Of a stretch of DNA of 64,000 nucleotides, positions 63,788 to 64,000 are shown piece after piece. Where the stretch lies: the NCBI GenBank assembly GCA_964649515.1, contig CAZYPV010000003.1, positions 1 through 64,000 of the forward strand. Direction: 5' to 3'. The position numbers were made by a program, and so were the translations under genes. Below the pieces are notes generated by a model that did no database searches, was not told the origin of the DNA, and saw only the letters and a list, made by a program, of their open reading frames with translations. Position 1 is the first letter of the stretch. The number at the start of each line of letters is the position of its first letter. This stretch comes from CALKGK01 sp964649515. GTDB taxonomy: Bacteria; Bacteroidota; Bacteroidia; Flavobacteriales_D; Sanyastnellaceae.

Positions 63788-64000
63788 TCAGCTCAATTCT
63801 TCTGTGAGGAGTCTCATTTCGATCACTGGAGAGATTTTTTCGTAGAGAATGCGATAAACGGCTTCGGCAATGGGCATGTGTACTTGAAACTTTTTGTTCA
63901 TCACATGAATGCCTCTAGCTGCGTAGTATCCTTCTGCCACCATGTTCATCTCCATCATGGCCATCTTCACCGTGTAGCCCTTTCCCACCATCGTTCCAAA
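63788..64000 (-). CDS. gpsA: Glycerol-3-phosphate dehydrogenase [NAD(P)+], C-terminal part
   Basis: The frame runs off the window end, giving the last 70 residues. 'GKGYTVKMAMMEMNMVAEGY', then 'FQVHMPIAEAVYRILYE' match the C-terminal helical domain of GpsA ('VEGY', 'MPI...IY..LY'). This enzyme makes glycerol-3-phosphate for phospholipids. The catalytic N-terminal part lies outside the window. It is transcribed toward the type B gene, 73 bases apart. Confidence 0.85.
   Translation of the reverse strand, partial: FGTMVGKGYTVKMAMMEMNMVAEGYYAARGIHVMNKKFQVHMPIAEAVYRILYEKISPVIEMRLLTEELS

Overview
The window is a compact, gene-dense stretch of a Bacteroidota chromosome, most likely from a Flavobacteriales-like lineage. 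The evidence is type IX secretion (T9SS) cargo with type A and type B C-terminal sorting domains, PorP/SprF and PorE-like proteins, an IPExxxVDY-family gene, the gene orders acpP-fabF-rnc-pyk and prs-rplY-pth, and promoters of the Bacteroidota form TTG-N19..21-TAnnTTTG. Genus cannot be read from the sequence. Two 100-base runs of N (51766-51865, 58675-58774) show that it is a draft assembly. I see no prophage, transposase, CRISPR array or known defence island.

Layout. 1-6753 (+): the end of a giant HYR-repeat T9SS type B protein, then PorP/SprF, then a PorE-like OmpA protein. 6835-10937 (-): fatty-acid, RNase and glycolysis operon acpP-fabF-rnc-IPExxxVDY-pyk. 11031-13249 (-): an Mla-type ABC permease and ATPase, plus a nitroreductase with the substrate residues of iodotyrosine deiodinase. 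13354-16547 (+): a 49-residue lipoprotein translationally coupled to a SprT-like protein, an aminotransferase and a mannose-1-phosphate guanylyltransferase. 16627-19464 (-): fumC, an ArsC-like protein and prfB, which keeps the autoregulatory +1 frameshift. 19543-22583 (+): a membrane protein, recX and a DUF349 protein. 22594-25845 (-): an overlapping response regulator, degenerate kinase and REC-PAS-GAF-kinase operon. 25967-33853: a secreted esterase, a XRE regulator, two MDR-family reductases, a polysaccharide deacetylase and leuS.

33850-42452 (-) repeats the first cassette with paralogues: a 1790-residue type B cargo, PorP/SprF and a PorE-like protein. 42622-49627 holds tRNA-Gln, an aldehyde dehydrogenase, a 29-residue ORF with a textbook promoter, a coiled-coil OmpA lipoprotein, a Cys-rich repeat lipoprotein, recJ and a MscS channel. 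49624-55036 (-): dnaG, a gene cut by an assembly gap, TonB and a two-component system. 55037-55598 is a long intergenic region with two candidate convergent small RNAs. 55599-57717 (+) is prs-rplY-pth. 57902-59415 (-) is an ECF sigma factor with a probable membrane anti-sigma partner. 59821-63714 (-) is a third type B T9SS protein, and the window ends in the C-terminus of gpsA.

The strongest themes are surface secretion (three type B cargoes, one type A esterase, two PorP/PorE cassettes) set among housekeeping operons, and several very small genes and regulatory elements that standard gene calling would miss. No wholly new multi-gene system is proven. The best candidates are the twin secretion cassettes, the shared palindrome GTAAGA-N4-TCTTAC upstream of two secreted-protein transcription units, and the paired RNA candidates upstream of prs.
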